In this document: piece by piece, positions 64,000 through 64,000 of the stretch
How the letters are laid out: each line of letters opens with the position of its first letter
How positions within the stretch are numbered: position 1 is the first letter of the stretch
Source: Aulostomus chinensis
Taxonomy: Eukaryota > Chordata > Actinopteri > Syngnathiformes > Aulostomidae
Assembly: GCA_037954235.1 (NCBI GenBank)
Contig: JBBMOA010000013.1
Coordinates: 18,239,001-18,303,000 of the forward strand
Length of the DNA stretch: 64,000 nt
Direction: 5' to 3'
Made by a program: the position numbers and the translations under genes
The notes under the pieces: model-generated
The model's input: only the letters and a program-made list of their open reading frames with translations
Databases searched by the model: none
Told to the model about the DNA's origin: nothing

Positions 64000-64000
64000 C

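Overview
The window is vertebrate nuclear DNA and looks like a ray-finned (teleost) fish. Its genes are split by GT-AG introns of about 80 bp to several kb. It carries many (CA)n/(GT)n and other simple repeats, two copies of a tRNA-headed SINE that is common in fish, a short inverted-repeat element, and vertebrate-only gene families. About 7% of the window is coding that I can support; the rest is intron or intergenic DNA.

Layout. (1) 1-517 (+): the 3' end of a TMEM121-family membrane-protein gene, cut by the window edge. (2) 518-24,129: mostly non-coding. It holds one exon on the minus strand (8,997-9,175) with the start codon and first 41 codons of mitochondrial ribosomal protein L11, whose downstream exons I could not find here. 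It also holds a minisatellite built on GACGTC palindromes (about 17.13-17.61 kb), dispersed repeats, a full-length SINE, and a possible promoter/first exon at 20.9 kb. (3) 24,130-34,627 (-): a complete 17-exon gene for an 891-residue sorting-nexin-like protein (N-terminal membrane anchor, PXA, PX-like, Nexin_C). I joined it exon by exon with reading phase kept throughout. (4) 39,004-40,755 (-): slc25a5-type ADP/ATP translocase, 4 exons, 298 aa. (5) 42,227-49,477 (-): slc25a43, 5 exons, 344 aa. (6) 49.5-64 kb: no coding exon found. There is a divergent promoter opposite slc25a43, a likely non-coding first exon on the plus strand at 49.7 kb, a second GC-richer first-exon-like region at 59.6-60.1 kb, and a splice acceptor on the last bases of the window.

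The two carriers share the order and orientation of human SLC25A43-SLC25A5 on Xq24, so I chose slc25a5 over slc25a6 for the translocase. Both belong to the inner-mitochondrial-membrane carrier family. The sorting nexin is expected on endomembranes and has no evident functional tie to them. The most interesting items are the RGS-less sorting nexin, the isolated MRPL11 exon, the GACGTC minisatellite, an acidic substitution in a carrier signature motif of Slc25a43, and the shared CRE/CTCF-like promoter at 49.6 kb. All exon joins were made by eye and none was checked against transcripts.
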